A stretch of DNA of 64,000 nucleotides from OFTM10 sp964196195. GTDB taxonomy: Bacteria > Actinomycetota > Acidimicrobiia > Acidimicrobiales > Aldehydirespiratoraceae. The DNA lies in contig CAXMSE010000039.1 of assembly GCA_964196195.1 (NCBI GenBank), positions 202,132-266,131 of the forward strand, given 5' to 3'. Under the pieces are notes generated by a model. It was not told where the DNA came from, searched no databases, and was given only the letters and a program-made list of their open reading frames with translations. Positions 36,090 through 44,578 of this stretch are shown here, in pieces (the stretch's first letter is position 1; every line of letters starts with the position of its first letter). A program made the position numbers and the translations under genes.

Positions 36090-36776
36090 ATGACTACTGT
36101 TAGCGCACCACCTTCCGACCTCGTCAATTGGCTCGGAACCTGCCTCGGACGCGGCGAACTCGCCCCCCTGTCCTGCGGCGACCTCGAGGAGCTCGCCACC
36201 CACCTCGAAGAACGCCGCCATGCCGGCGGCACCACCATCTACGAACGCGACCAGCTGCCAGACCACGTCTACATCCTTCGTAGCGGCACGGTGGAGCTCG
36301 CTCGCGATATCGGTGGTCGGCGGGTCGTTGTGCAGCTCCTACGGGCGGGCAGCGTCTTCGGCGACATCCCCCTGTTCCTGCGCACCGGCGAACCCACCAC
36401 GGCCCGTGCGGTCGAGGACAGCACGGTGCTGGCCATCGATTCGCTCACCCTTTTCTCCTTACTCGGCCAAAAGCCGATGCTCGCTCGGCGCTGGTTGGTC
36501 TCGGTGGCCCAACGCATGGCCGAGATGCAGGACAGGGTCAGCGATCTCCTGTCGGGCAGCCTCGACTGCCAAGTGGCGTCCTGGCTGCTGCGCGAGGCCG
36601 GCACCGATGGCATCTCGGTGAGCCAGCAGACCCTCGCCCGCCTGCTGGGGGCACGTCGCACCAGCGTCAACCAGTCCTTGAGGCGACTCGAGGGGAAGGG
36701 TCTCATCGAGACCGGATATCGCCGAGTGGGAGTGCTCGATCAGGCCGGGCTCGAGGCTGTGATCAGCGACCGCTGA
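36090..36776 (+). CDS. Crp/Fnr family transcriptional regulator
   Basis: 228 residues. N-terminal cNMP-binding beta roll (TIYERDQLPDHVYILRSGTV, then LRAGSVFGDIPLFLRTGEPTT). A dimer helix and a C-terminal HTH follow (ISVSQQTLARLLGARRTSVNQSLRRLEGKGLI). No Fnr-type cysteine cluster is seen, so an effector-nucleotide or ligand-type sensor is likelier than an oxygen-sensing Fe-S regulator. The ATG at 36090 has AGGGG ten bases upstream. The 3' end overlaps the convergent SixA-like gene by 14 nt. Confidence 0.9.
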   Translation: MTTVSAPPSDLVNWLGTCLGRGELAPLSCGDLEELATHLEERRHAGGTTIYERDQLPDHVYILRSGTVELARDIGGRRVVVQLLRAGSVFGDIPLFLRTGEPTTARAVEDSTVLAIDSLTLFSLLGQKPMLARRWLVSVAQRMAEMQDRVSDLLSGSLDCQVASWLLREAGTDGISVSQQTLARLLGARRTSVNQSLRRLEGKGLIETGYRRVGVLDQAGLEAVISDR

Positions 36777-37287
36777 CTCCGGGCTTTGCGGTGTAGACAC
36801 CGCTCACGATGTCGCGGCCCCGGGTTTCGAGGGTCCACACCGACGCCTTCTCACAACCGCGTGCACCTATGACGCTCATCCCATCCCTGAGCAGTCGATT
36901 CAGCGCTTCGGGGATTAGGTCGCCGTGGCTGCACAGCACCAGATCTCCGTCGGTCGGTGCTTGCTGACGCAGGGCCTCCACCAGTTCGACTGACCTGGCG
37001 CCTTCAGTGAGCATCGGTAGAGGTTCCACCTCGACCCCGTGGTCGGCTGCTAGGTGGCCAACGGTCTGCATACACCGGGTGGCGATCGATGACCAGACCG
37101 CTCGGATGGGGGCGCCGGCGAAATAGTGCACGAGTGCCTGGGCCTGCTCGAACCCGACGTCGTTGAGAGGCCGATCGAGATCGTCGCCGGAGAAGCGACT
37201 CCTGTCGCCGGCGCTTGCGTGACGCACTAGGTACAGAGCCAAAGTGAGCTGATCGTAGCTGCTCTGAGAAAGGACCGTTTGCCTCAT
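36763..37287 (-). CDS. Histidine phosphatase family protein (SixA-like)
   Basis: 174 residues with the phosphoglycerate mutase/SixA fold. The catalytic RHA motif is LYLVRHASAGDR (the usual RHG with A for G, as in SixA), with a second histidine in VLCSHGDLIPE. SixA-type proteins remove phosphate from phosphohistidine. The frame beyond 37287 runs antisense to the next gene and is excluded. Confidence 0.82.
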   Translation of the reverse strand: MRQTVLSQSSYDQLTLALYLVRHASAGDRSRFSGDDLDRPLNDVGFEQAQALVHYFAGAPIRAVWSSIATRCMQTVGHLAADHGVEVEPLPMLTEGARSVELVEALRQQAPTDGDLVLCSHGDLIPEALNRLLRDGMSVIGARGCEKASVWTLETRGRDIVSGVYTAKPGVSGR

Positions 37288-37333
37288 GTGGCGGGAACAT
37301 CTGCCCGGGTCTAATGGGTACGAGGTAGTTGTG

Positions 37334-37825
37334 ATGAGTGACGAAAATCGAACTGCAGTGATCGTGGCGGGCAACCTCGACATGCTTGAGCCTCTGGTCG
37401 AATCGGCCGGGTATTTCGTTGCGGGAGTGGCTTGCACCGGCGTCAATGGTGAACGCATGATCGAATATGTGCGGCCCGACGTGATCGTCATCGAAAACGA
37501 GCTCGCCGGCGAGCAGGGATGGCAGCTGCTCGCCCGATTTCACGATCTGAGTCCCGCCTCGAAGGTTGTGCTGGTGGTGGCCGACGGCTGGGCTCCGACC
37601 GAGCTCGGGGCGGTCGGTGCGTTCGCGGTGCTGGCCCGTAGCGGTGTCGGCTCCATCGTGGAGATCCTGCATGATCTCGACACTTGGATCGATTTGCATG
37701 TGGCTGACGGCACCGTTCAGAGCGATCGCCGCTCGGGGCGCGATCGGCGCCTGCACCAGGACTGGACCAAGGTGGGGTGGGAACGACGTGACGGCTTGCG
37801 CCGGACGCTCAAGGTGAGCGTCTGA
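37334..37825 (+). CDS. Degenerate response-regulator receiver protein
   Basis: 163 residues. Residues about 6-125 follow the receiver fold (RTAVIVAGNLDMLEPLVESA, then RPDVIVIENELAGEQGWQLL, ASKVVLVVADG and GAFAVLARSG). The phosphoacceptor aspartate position is a glutamate (E54), and the N-terminal acidic pair is absent. It therefore probably cannot be phosphorylated in the usual way. The tail is strongly basic (SDRRSGRDRRLHQDW, then ERRDGLRRTL). ATG 37334 has GAGG eight bases upstream, and TCTAAT at 37310-37315 is a good -10. Partner unknown. Confidence 0.68.
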   Translation: MSDENRTAVIVAGNLDMLEPLVESAGYFVAGVACTGVNGERMIEYVRPDVIVIENELAGEQGWQLLARFHDLSPASKVVLVVADGWAPTELGAVGAFAVLARSGVGSIVEILHDLDTWIDLHVADGTVQSDRRSGRDRRLHQDWTKVGWERRDGLRRTLKVSV

Positions 37826-37836
37826 GCCGACTCGGC

Positions 37837-38574
37837 TCAGAGACTCACGTGGGTGATGCAGATGGCGTCGCCTTGAGGCTTTGATGATGCGGTGTCGGTG
37901 GCTGTGGGCCCGTAGAGATGGCTCAGCATTCCTTGCACGATGCCTCGATCGACGGCGCAGATGACCGGATGTTCGACCACCGCATCGCCGAAGGGGCAAT
38001 GCTCGGCGACGATCTGCAGGTTGTCGCCCTCGGCCTTCTCGGCCCGCGCCGCGAAGCCGTGGGCAGATAGGGCATCGGCCACCGCGTGTAGGGCGCCGCG
38101 AAAGGACCGTTGGGTCTCGCCCGGTTCGATCGCGTCGGCCATGGCTTTGCCGTATTCGACTCCGACCTGTTCTGCCATCTGCTCGGCTGTTTCGTGGGGG
38201 AGCAGGGCGAGTGCTCGACCGAGGAGGGAGACGAGTATGTCGTCGTGGCGGACCTGCACCTCGAGTTTCACCTCGGGGGCGGTGGCGCGGTAACGCTTGG
38301 AGGGACGGCCCACCCCGCCGGAGGGTTTGGCGACGGCTACATCGAGGTATCCGCCGGAGGAAAGCTTGTCGAGATGGTGCCGTGCGACATTGGCGTGGAG
38401 CTCGAAACGTTGGGCGGTCTCGCTCGCCGTTACGCCGTCGGGATGTTGGTGGGCGTACAGATAGATCTCACGGCGGGTGGGATCACCGAACGCGGATGTG
38501 ATGGCGGTGACCGCAGACGCGAACTCTGTGGGGCTGAGTTCGCGTGACCCGGGCTGGGGGGAGGTGCCATCCAC
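37837..38574 (-). CDS. SufR-like transcriptional regulator with C-terminal Fe-S cysteines
   Basis: 245 residues. The N-terminal winged HTH is of the ArsR type (FGDPTRREIYLYAHQHPDG, then TASETAQRFELHANVARHHL). The C-terminal domain holds C193 (AEHCPFGDAVV), C206 (HPVICAVDRG) and C239 (GDAICITHV), spaced like the Fe-S ligands of SufR. SufR proteins repress Fe-S assembly genes when loaded with a cluster. It is divergent from mrp, an Fe-S carrier gene, across a 75-bp gap. GTG start with TAGAAT six bases upstream (leaderless). That it regulates mrp is inference. Confidence 0.8.
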   Translation of the reverse strand: MDGTSPQPGSRELSPTEFASAVTAITSAFGDPTRREIYLYAHQHPDGVTASETAQRFELHANVARHHLDKLSSGGYLDVAVAKPSGGVGRPSKRYRATAPEVKLEVQVRHDDILVSLLGRALALLPHETAEQMAEQVGVEYGKAMADAIEPGETQRSFRGALHAVADALSAHGFAARAEKAEGDNLQIVAEHCPFGDAVVEHPVICAVDRGIVQGMLSHLYGPTATDTASSKPQGDAICITHVSL

Positions 38575-38580
38575 CCCGGT

Positions 38581-38586
38581 ATTCTA
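38581..38586 (-). promoter_or_regulatory. -10 element TAGAAT of the SufR-like gene
   Basis: Read on the minus strand, TAGAAT lies six bases before GTG 38574. A short inverted repeat CCTA-N6-TAGG (plus strand 38586-38599) overlaps the region just upstream and could be an operator. Confidence 0.5.
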
Positions 38587-38649
38587 CCTATCGCTGTAGG
38601 GGAAATCCCTCGCCCCTGTTTGTTCGAGGCCGATCTCAACGGAGTTCCC

Positions 38650-39789
38650 ATGACCGTGACCGATGCCGAGGTGATCGAGGCGCTCCAGCCTGTCGACGAT
38701 CCTGAGCTGAATCGCAGCATAGTTGAGCTCGGGATGGTGCGCTCCATCACGATCGACGGCGGCCACGTGGAGGTGGGCATCGATCTAACCATCGCCGGCT
38801 GTCCACTCCGCAACGAGATCCAGAATCGCGTCGGGGAGGCGGTGACCGCCCTCGACGGAGTAAGCGTCGTCACCACCGATTTCGAAGTGATGTCCGACGA
38901 GCAGCGCGCCAAGGTTCGAGAGATGGTCCACGGAGATCCGGCCGCCACCGCCGGAAGCCAGCAGGCCCACGGCCATGCCGAGGGACGCGCCATCCCCTTC
39001 GCCCAGGCCGGTAATCGCACTCGCACGATCCTGATCGCATCCGGCAAGGGCGGCGTGGGGAAGTCCTCGGTCACTGCCAATCTCAGCATCGCGCTGGCCC
39101 AGCAGGGTCATTCCGTGGCGGTGATCGATGCCGACGTGTGGGGCTTCTCGATTCCTCGGATGCTGGGGGTCGATCAGGCCCCGACAGTGATCGACGATCT
39201 GATAGTGCCACCCGAGACCCACGGAGTGCGCTCCATCTCGATGGGTTTCTTCGCCAAGGAGGATCAGCCGGTCATCTGGCGTGGTCCGATGCTGCACAAG
39301 GCACTCGAGCAGTTCCTCACCGACGTCTACTGGGACGACCCCGATTTCCTTCTCATCGATCTGCCTCCCGGCACCGGCGACATCTCGCTGTCGCTGGCCC
39401 AGTTCCTGCCGCGTAGCGAGGCCTATGTGGTCACCACCCCCAACGCGGCGGCTCAGACCGTCGCCCAGCGCTCGGCTTTCATGTTCAAGCAGGTCAACAT
39501 CGAGGTGAAGGGCGTGATCGAGAACATGTCGTGGTTCACCGGCGACGACGACAAGCGCTACCTCCTGTTCGGCTCCGGCGGTGGTCAGGAACTGGCCGAC
39601 CGACTCGAAGTCGACCTGATCGGACAGGTGCCCATGACCATCGCCATGCGTGAGGGGTCTGATCACGGTCGCCCGATAATGGCCGTGGATCCTTCATCAG
39701 AATCGTCGCTGGCGTTTGTGAAGATGGCAGAGTGGATACTCTCCAACGCACCGAGCAAGCGCACCCACCCCGAACTCAAGATCAACTGA
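38650..39789 (+). CDS. mrp: Mrp/ApbC-type P-loop ATPase, iron-sulfur cluster carrier
   Basis: 379 residues. An N-terminal MIP18/DUF59 domain (residues 1-90: VIEALQPVDDPELNRSIVELG and CPLRNEI) precedes a deviant Walker A, ASGKGGVGKSSVTANL, and the switch LIDLPPGTGD. Such proteins deliver Fe-S clusters. The CxxC normally found after ENMS is absent here (IENMSWFTGDDDKRY), as is common in actinobacterial Mrp. ATG 38650 follows a GGAG Shine-Dalgarno; the frame back to 38620 lacks support. Confidence 0.9.
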   Translation: MTVTDAEVIEALQPVDDPELNRSIVELGMVRSITIDGGHVEVGIDLTIAGCPLRNEIQNRVGEAVTALDGVSVVTTDFEVMSDEQRAKVREMVHGDPAATAGSQQAHGHAEGRAIPFAQAGNRTRTILIASGKGGVGKSSVTANLSIALAQQGHSVAVIDADVWGFSIPRMLGVDQAPTVIDDLIVPPETHGVRSISMGFFAKEDQPVIWRGPMLHKALEQFLTDVYWDDPDFLLIDLPPGTGDISLSLAQFLPRSEAYVVTTPNAAAQTVAQRSAFMFKQVNIEVKGVIENMSWFTGDDDKRYLLFGSGGGQELADRLEVDLIGQVPMTIAMREGSDHGRPIMAVDPSSESSLAFVKMAEWILSNAPSKRTHPELKIN

Positions 39790-39833
39790 CCCGTTCCGCT
39801 TTCCCGGAGCGACCTACCCCAGGAGACCATCTC

Positions 39834-40064
39834 GTGGACATCCGTATTGGCGTCACCGACAGCCCTCGCGAGATCAACTTGGAGCTCGCCGACGATGCCG
39901 ACCGCGACGCCCTGAAGGCCGAGATCGAGGCCGCCCTCGCCGGCGAGTCCTCCACCCTCTGGCTCACCGACGACAAGGGTCGCGACATCGCCGTGGCGGC
40001 CACCAAGATCGCCTACATCGAAGTCGGCCCGGAGGGCAGCACCAACCCGATCGGCTTCAGCTGA
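39834..40064 (+). CDS. DUF3107 family protein
   Basis: 76 residues. Matches the small actinobacterial DUF3107 family (DIRIGVTDSPREINLEL, then STLWLTDDKGRDIAVAATKIAYIEVG). No function known. AGGAG about nine bases before GTG 39834 selects the start; the longer frame from 39732 overlaps mrp. Confidence 0.82.
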   Translation: MDIRIGVTDSPREINLELADDADRDALKAEIEAALAGESSTLWLTDDKGRDIAVAATKIAYIEVGPEGSTNPIGFS

Positions 40065-40085
40065 TCCAAGCATCGGTCGCCGGTC

Positions 40086-40091
40086 TACGCT
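40086..40091 (+). promoter_or_regulatory. -10 element TACGCT of the PdtaS-like gene
   Basis: TACGCT six bases before GTG 40098, consistent with a leaderless transcript. Confidence 0.5.
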
Positions 40092-40097
40092 GACCGG

Positions 40098-41624
40098 GTG
40101 GCCAGCCTCTCCGAGCTCGCGCGAGCCCGGACCGGGCTCGACGAAGCGGTGATCGCACATCTTCAGCGACTCGTCGCCACATGGGCCTTGCCGTGCGACC
40201 TGTCATTCGCCGATCTGCTGTTGTACGCCCCGCTCGATGAGTCGGCCTCCGAATTCATCGTGCTCGGCCATGTTCGCTCCGCCACCGGAGCAACCGTGCA
40301 TCAGGTCGATCCCGTGTCCGAGTGTGTCACCGCCGCCGCGCGGCCCGAGCTGGCTCGTTGTCTTCGCGAGGGCCGGCGCAGTGAAGCCATCCTTGCGGCC
40401 CGTGGCGAAGTCTCGTTGGCGGGCGACGACACGGTGGAGGAGGACGTATTCCTGCCCGGGCTCGTCGGCCGCCTCGTGATCGACCATGTGCCGGTGCGGA
40501 TGGGTGAGAGCGTGGTTGCGGTGCTCACACGGGAATCAGAGCCGGGTCTCATCCGTTATCGCAGCGCGTCGGAGACGGTCTACCGGCGGGTGTGGGAGCG
40601 CTACGCCACCATGATCACCCAGGGCACCTTCCCCCTGGCGACCCAGGAACGTGAGGGGGAGTTTCGTGAGCCGCGAGTAGGCGATGGCGCGATCGTCCTC
40701 GACCGGGAGCGTCATGTCGAGTTCGCGTCACCCAACGCCTTGTCGGCGCTGCACCGGCTCGGGGTGCAGGCCAATGTCGAGGGGCGCACCCTCGCCGATG
40801 TCGGCGTCGACGATGGGGTGGTGCGACGCGCTCTCGCGAAACGAAACAGCACGGTTACCGAGCTCGAACACGGCGACGACCTCACCGTCGTGGTGCGCTG
40901 TCATCCCCTCATCGAGGACGGGCGCGCCACCGGAGCGTTGGTAGTTCTGCGCGACGTGTCCGAGATTCGTTCCCGCGACCGCCTCTTGATGTCGAAGGAC
41001 ACCACCATTCGAGAGATTCACCACCGGGTCAAGAACAACCTGCAGACCATTCAGGCTCTCCTGAGGCTTCAGTCGCGGCGTCTCGAGTCGGTGGAGGCGC
41101 GCTCGGCTGTGGAGCAGTCGGCCCGAAGAATCGAGTCGATCGCGATCGTCCACGAGACCCTGTCCACCAATGCCACCGACGTGGTCGACTTCGATGATGT
41201 CGTCACCCGTGTGGTGCGGATGGTGGAGGAGGGGTTCGACAGCCCCGAACGGCCCCTGAGGGTGGAGGTCGACGGATCACTCGGCGAGTTGGCCGGCGAC
41301 GTCGCCATGCCGTTGGCGGTGGCGCTCACCGAACTGGTGCAGAACGCGGTGGATCATGCCGCACCGCATGGAGCCGAGGTGGCGGTGGCATTGCGTTCGA
41401 ACCGTAAGGATATTTTTATGCGGGTCGAGAACGGGGGCGTTGGAGTTCCCGATGGCTTCTCACTGGACCGCGACGCGGGACTCGGGCTCACGATCGTTCG
41501 CACCTTTGTAGTACACGATCTAGGGGGCACGATTTCCATAGGACCCGCCAACGACACCGAGCCACGGGGTGCGGTGGTAGATGTGCGGGTGCCCCGCCGC
41601 TCCGATCCTCTACCGCTGGGGTGA
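40098..41624 (+). CDS. PdtaS-like sensor histidine kinase
   Basis: 508 residues, no membrane segment. An N-terminal GAF-like domain (1-155), a PAS domain (about 190-290) and a HisKA_2/HATPase pair. The phosphorylated histidine is in IREIHHRVKNNLQTIQALLRLQSR (H308 region, split here as IREIHHRVKNN and LQTIQALLRL). The ATPase N-box is TELVQNAVDHA and the G-box DAGLGLTIV. This matches mycobacterial PdtaS, whose partner is the ANTAR regulator PdtaR; no ANTAR gene is in the window. Leaderless GTG start. Converges on whiB with two bases between stops. Confidence 0.9.
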   Translation: MASLSELARARTGLDEAVIAHLQRLVATWALPCDLSFADLLLYAPLDESASEFIVLGHVRSATGATVHQVDPVSECVTAAARPELARCLREGRRSEAILAARGEVSLAGDDTVEEDVFLPGLVGRLVIDHVPVRMGESVVAVLTRESEPGLIRYRSASETVYRRVWERYATMITQGTFPLATQEREGEFREPRVGDGAIVLDRERHVEFASPNALSALHRLGVQANVEGRTLADVGVDDGVVRRALAKRNSTVTELEHGDDLTVVVRCHPLIEDGRATGALVVLRDVSEIRSRDRLLMSKDTTIREIHHRVKNNLQTIQALLRLQSRRLESVEARSAVEQSARRIESIAIVHETLSTNATDVVDFDDVVTRVVRMVEEGFDSPERPLRVEVDGSLGELAGDVAMPLAVALTELVQNAVDHAAPHGAEVAVALRSNRKDIFMRVENGGVGVPDGFSLDRDAGLGLTIVRTFVVHDLGGTISIGPANDTEPRGAVVDVRVPRRSDPLPLG

Positions 41625-41626
41625 AC

Positions 41627-41950
41627 TCAGGCCCGGTGCTGGGCCCGACGGCGACGGCGAATGGCGCGGCGCTCCTCTTCGGACGTGCCGCCCCACACTC
41701 CCGTGTCTTGGTTGGTGACGAGAGCGAACTCGAGACACGCGTCTCGGCATGCACAGTTGAAGCAGACCTGCTTGGCATGGGCGATCTGGGCGATGGCCGG
41801 TCCGGTGGATCCGATCGGGAAGAAGAGGGTGGGATCGGTGTCCTGGCAGGCAGCGTCGCTGCGCCAGTCGATCGTGGATGCGAATGCGTCAGCGGTGACG
41901 GCCACGTGTGTTCCCCAGGTCCAGAGCGATCCGGGGCGTGTCCCGGTCAC
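41627..41950 (-). CDS. WhiB family transcriptional regulator
   Basis: 107 residues. The four [4Fe-4S]-binding cysteines are C35, C63, C66 and C72 (AACQDTDP, then QVCFNCACRDAC). The GVWGGTSEEERR turn and the basic tail RRRRRAQHR follow. An extra cysteine, C68, lies between the third and fourth ligands. WhiB proteins are actinobacterial redox-sensitive regulators that bind sigma-A. Promoter geometry supports GTG 41950 as a leaderless start rather than GTG 41905. Confidence 0.92.
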   Translation of the reverse strand: MTGTRPGSLWTWGTHVAVTADAFASTIDWRSDAACQDTDPTLFFPIGSTGPAIAQIAHAKQVCFNCACRDACLEFALVTNQDTGVWGGTSEEERRAIRRRRRAQHRA

Positions 41951-41956
41951 CGACAG

Positions 41957-41986
41957 ATATTAGGAACCGGTTCTACTTTTGTGCAA
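41957..41986 (-). promoter_or_regulatory. whiB promoter with palindromic operator between -35 and -10
   Basis: On the minus strand: TTGCAC (-35), an 18-bp spacer, TAATAT (-10), and six bases to GTG 41950. The spacer contains the perfect 10-bp palindrome GAACCGGTTC (41964-41973), extended to an almost perfect 15-mer at 41961-41975. A repressor bound there would block sigma. Confidence 0.62.
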
Positions 41987-42076
41987 GGGAAAGTTGATAC
42001 AACTTCCGATCGGACAGGCACCACCCAAATCCGATGATGCGCCAACAAGCCGACATGAAAGCGCGAGACTCGTCTC

Positions 42077-42769
42077 ATGACCCAAGTGATCGCTCATCGC
42101 GGTGCCCGCCAGGCAGCCATGGAGAACACGCTCCCCGCGTTCCGGATTGCCCGCGAGATGGGGGCTGATTGGGTCGAACTCGATGTTCGTCGCACGATCG
42201 ACGGGATGGTGGTGGTACACCACGATGCCCACCTCGACGACGGCCGACTCCTGGCCGAACTCACCAGCGACGAGCTGCCAGAGTCGGTGCCGAGCTTGGC
42301 TGAAGCACTCGAGGAGTGCGACGGGATGGGCGTCAACATCGAGATAAAGAACGTGCGCGACGATCCCGACTACGACGCGGCGCATCTGGTGAGCGACGCG
42401 GTCGCCGGACTGGTCCAGGCCTACCTCGGTCCCGATCGGTCTCTCGTTTCCTCGTTCAACATCGACGCTCTCGACCGTCTCCACGAGGTCGATCCAACGA
42501 TCCCGCTCGCCCTCCTCTATGCGATCGGGAGCCCGGCGAGTTGTATCGACCGCGCCGTCGCCCACGAGATGAGCGCGGTGCACCCCTACGACCCACTGGT
42601 CGATGCGTCGGTCGTTCGTCGTGCCCACGAGGCGGAGTTGGAGGTCAATGTCTGGACCGTCAACGACGCGGCTCGCATGGAGGAGCTGATCAGCTACGGA
42701 GTCGACGGGATATGCACCGATGTGCCTGATCTCGCCAGAGCGGTGGTCGACCGCATCGAGCATTCCTGA
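42077..42769 (+). CDS. Glycerophosphodiester phosphodiesterase
   Basis: 230 residues, cytosolic GDPD barrel. The catalytic HRG is in VIAHRGARQAAMENTLPAF with the downstream E-x-D of WVELDVRRTIDG and the second histidine in VVHHDAHLDD; VNIEIK supplies another metal-site acid. Releases glycerol 3-phosphate from deacylated phospholipid head groups. GAGACT six bases before the ATG could be its -10. Divergent from whiB, convergent with the lipid kinase. Confidence 0.9.
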   Translation: MTQVIAHRGARQAAMENTLPAFRIAREMGADWVELDVRRTIDGMVVVHHDAHLDDGRLLAELTSDELPESVPSLAEALEECDGMGVNIEIKNVRDDPDYDAAHLVSDAVAGLVQAYLGPDRSLVSSFNIDALDRLHEVDPTIPLALLYAIGSPASCIDRAVAHEMSAVHPYDPLVDASVVRRAHEAELEVNVWTVNDAARMEELISYGVDGICTDVPDLARAVVDRIEHS

Positions 42770-42774
42770 CAGGG

Positions 42775-43740
42775 TCAGGGAATCAGCAGGTTGAGGTGCT
42801 CCGGCGTCCACGTGAACCGGAGCCGCTTGCTCGAGCCGAGGTGGTCTCCATCGACTTGATAGGGCGCAGGCGGATCGGCCTCCACCACCATCGAACGCAC
42901 ATCGGTACGCAGATCGATGCCCCGTCGTGAGGCCACATCTCGACCCGTGAGAGCGGCTCCTGCCACCGGGCCGATGGTGCGTAGATCGAGACGTTGGAGT
43001 GTGACCACCGCCAGCGGGTCGGCCAGGGTGAGGTCGGGCACGATGTTGAAGGGCCGGTTGCCGAGGAAGGTGTAGGGATTCGCGTTCATCACGATCGTGA
43101 GGAAGCCGGTGGTGAGGTCGTTGCCCTCGGGCCCCACGATCGTGAGGGGAGGACGACTCCGCTTGACCCGACGGAGCCATGTGTCGGTAGCGGCGTAGAT
43201 GAACAGAGGATGGCCTGCCCAGCGTTTCCATCGCCCTCTCTTTTCGACCTGTTCCACCACCGCGGCATCAAAGCCGACTCCGCAGTGGAACAGGAAGTAG
43301 CGGCCCTCGACCGATCCCAGCCCTATCCGCTGGAAGGACTCTCGGTCGATCGCTTCGAGGAGGACGCCGACCGCGTCCACCGAGTCGTCGGGCAGGCCGA
43401 GGATACGAGCGAAGACGTTGGTGGACCCGCCGGGCAGGGTGGCGAGGGCGGTATCGGTGCCGGCCAGCCCGTTGGCGGCCTCGTTGAGTGTGCCATCGCC
43501 ACCGAGAACGACCACGAGATCGTACTTGTTGCCGGCTGCGGACTGGGCCAGGCGGGTTGCGTGCCCACGCCGGTTGGTCTCGGCCAGGGTGACGTCGTGG
43601 TCGGCGGACAGGGCCTTGTGGATGACCACTCGGCGGCGAGCGGTCACCGACGAGGCAACCGAGTTCACGATGAACAGGATTCGCAAGGGCTCGAACGCTA
43701 CCAGCGGGATCGGTGGCCGAAAGAAACCGGAAATCTTCAC
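42775..43740 (-). CDS. Diacylglycerol kinase-family lipid kinase
   Basis: 321 residues of the DAGK catalytic/YegS type. The nucleotide-binding GGDGT motif is in DLVVVLGGDGTLNEAANG, followed by LPGGSTNVFARILG. The C-terminal beta-sandwich completes the fold. It phosphorylates diacylglycerol or a related lipid. GTG start. Neighbours GDPD (phospholipid turnover) and divergent etfB. Confidence 0.88.
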   Translation of the reverse strand: MKISGFFRPPIPLVAFEPLRILFIVNSVASSVTARRRVVIHKALSADHDVTLAETNRRGHATRLAQSAAGNKYDLVVVLGGDGTLNEAANGLAGTDTALATLPGGSTNVFARILGLPDDSVDAVGVLLEAIDRESFQRIGLGSVEGRYFLFHCGVGFDAAVVEQVEKRGRWKRWAGHPLFIYAATDTWLRRVKRSRPPLTIVGPEGNDLTTGFLTIVMNANPYTFLGNRPFNIVPDLTLADPLAVVTLQRLDLRTIGPVAGAALTGRDVASRRGIDLRTDVRSMVVEADPPAPYQVDGDHLGSSKRLRFTWTPEHLNLLIP

Positions 43741-43789
43741 CGTCGCCGGACATAGGGATTCTCAGCGAGGGATGGCAGACTCTCGCGCT

Positions 43790-44569
43790 ATGAAGGTTGT
43801 TGTCTGTGTAAAGCAGATCCCGGATCCGGCCGATCCAGGTGCGCTCGACCCCGAGACCAAAACTCTCAAGCGGGATACGAAGCTCATCCTCGACGAGTCG
43901 GATTCCTACGGGGTCGAAATGGCTCTCCAGCTGGTCGATGCGGCAGGTGATGGTGAAGTTCACCTCGTGTCGATGGCTGCCAACCATGAGGTCAGCGGCC
44001 TTCGCACCGCACTCGCGATGGGGGCATCCAGTGCCACCATCGTGAGCGACGACGCGCTCGTCGGAAGCGACGCTCTCGGCACCGCCAAGGTGCTGGCTGC
44101 TGCCATCGCCCGCCAGGAGCCGGATCTTGTGCTCACCGGCACCGAGTCCAGCGACGGCTACACCGGGGTCGTGCCCGAGCAGGTTGCCGAGCTGATGGGG
44201 CTGCCGTCGGTCACCTTTGCCAAGTCGATATCAATCAATGGCGGCGACGCGAAGATCCAGCGTCAGACCGAAGCGGGCTACGACGATGTCGAGTGCCCGC
44301 TCCCCGTGGTGGTATCGGTCACCGCAGGTGTCGTCGAGCCGCGCTACCCGTCTTTCAAGGGCATTATGGCGGCCAAGAACAAGCCGGTCGACGAGCTCGA
44401 TCTGGGCGCGCTCGGCATCGATGCGGGGCAAGTCGGATGGGCCGGCGCCGGCCAGGAGATCGTCGCCGTCGACGAAGCTCCCGCTCGTGAAGCAGGCGAA
44501 GTGATCGAGGACGAAGGCGATGCCCACGAGCGCATCGTGGCCTTCCTCGACGAACTCAAGATCCTCTAG
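43790..44569 (+). CDS. etfB: Electron transfer flavoprotein beta subunit
   Basis: 259 residues: MKVVVCVKQIPDP at the N-terminus and the family signature region VEPRYPSFKGIMAAKNKP. With EtfA it accepts electrons from acyl-CoA dehydrogenases and passes them to ETF:quinone oxidoreductase. The frame runs far upstream, but ATG 43790 gives the canonical N-terminus. Nine bases separate it from etfA. Confidence 0.95.
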   Translation: MKVVVCVKQIPDPADPGALDPETKTLKRDTKLILDESDSYGVEMALQLVDAAGDGEVHLVSMAANHEVSGLRTALAMGASSATIVSDDALVGSDALGTAKVLAAAIARQEPDLVLTGTESSDGYTGVVPEQVAELMGLPSVTFAKSISINGGDAKIQRQTEAGYDDVECPLPVVVSVTAGVVEPRYPSFKGIMAAKNKPVDELDLGALGIDAGQVGWAGAGQEIVAVDEAPAREAGEVIEDEGDAHERIVAFLDELKIL

Positions 44570-44578
44570 GAGATATCG

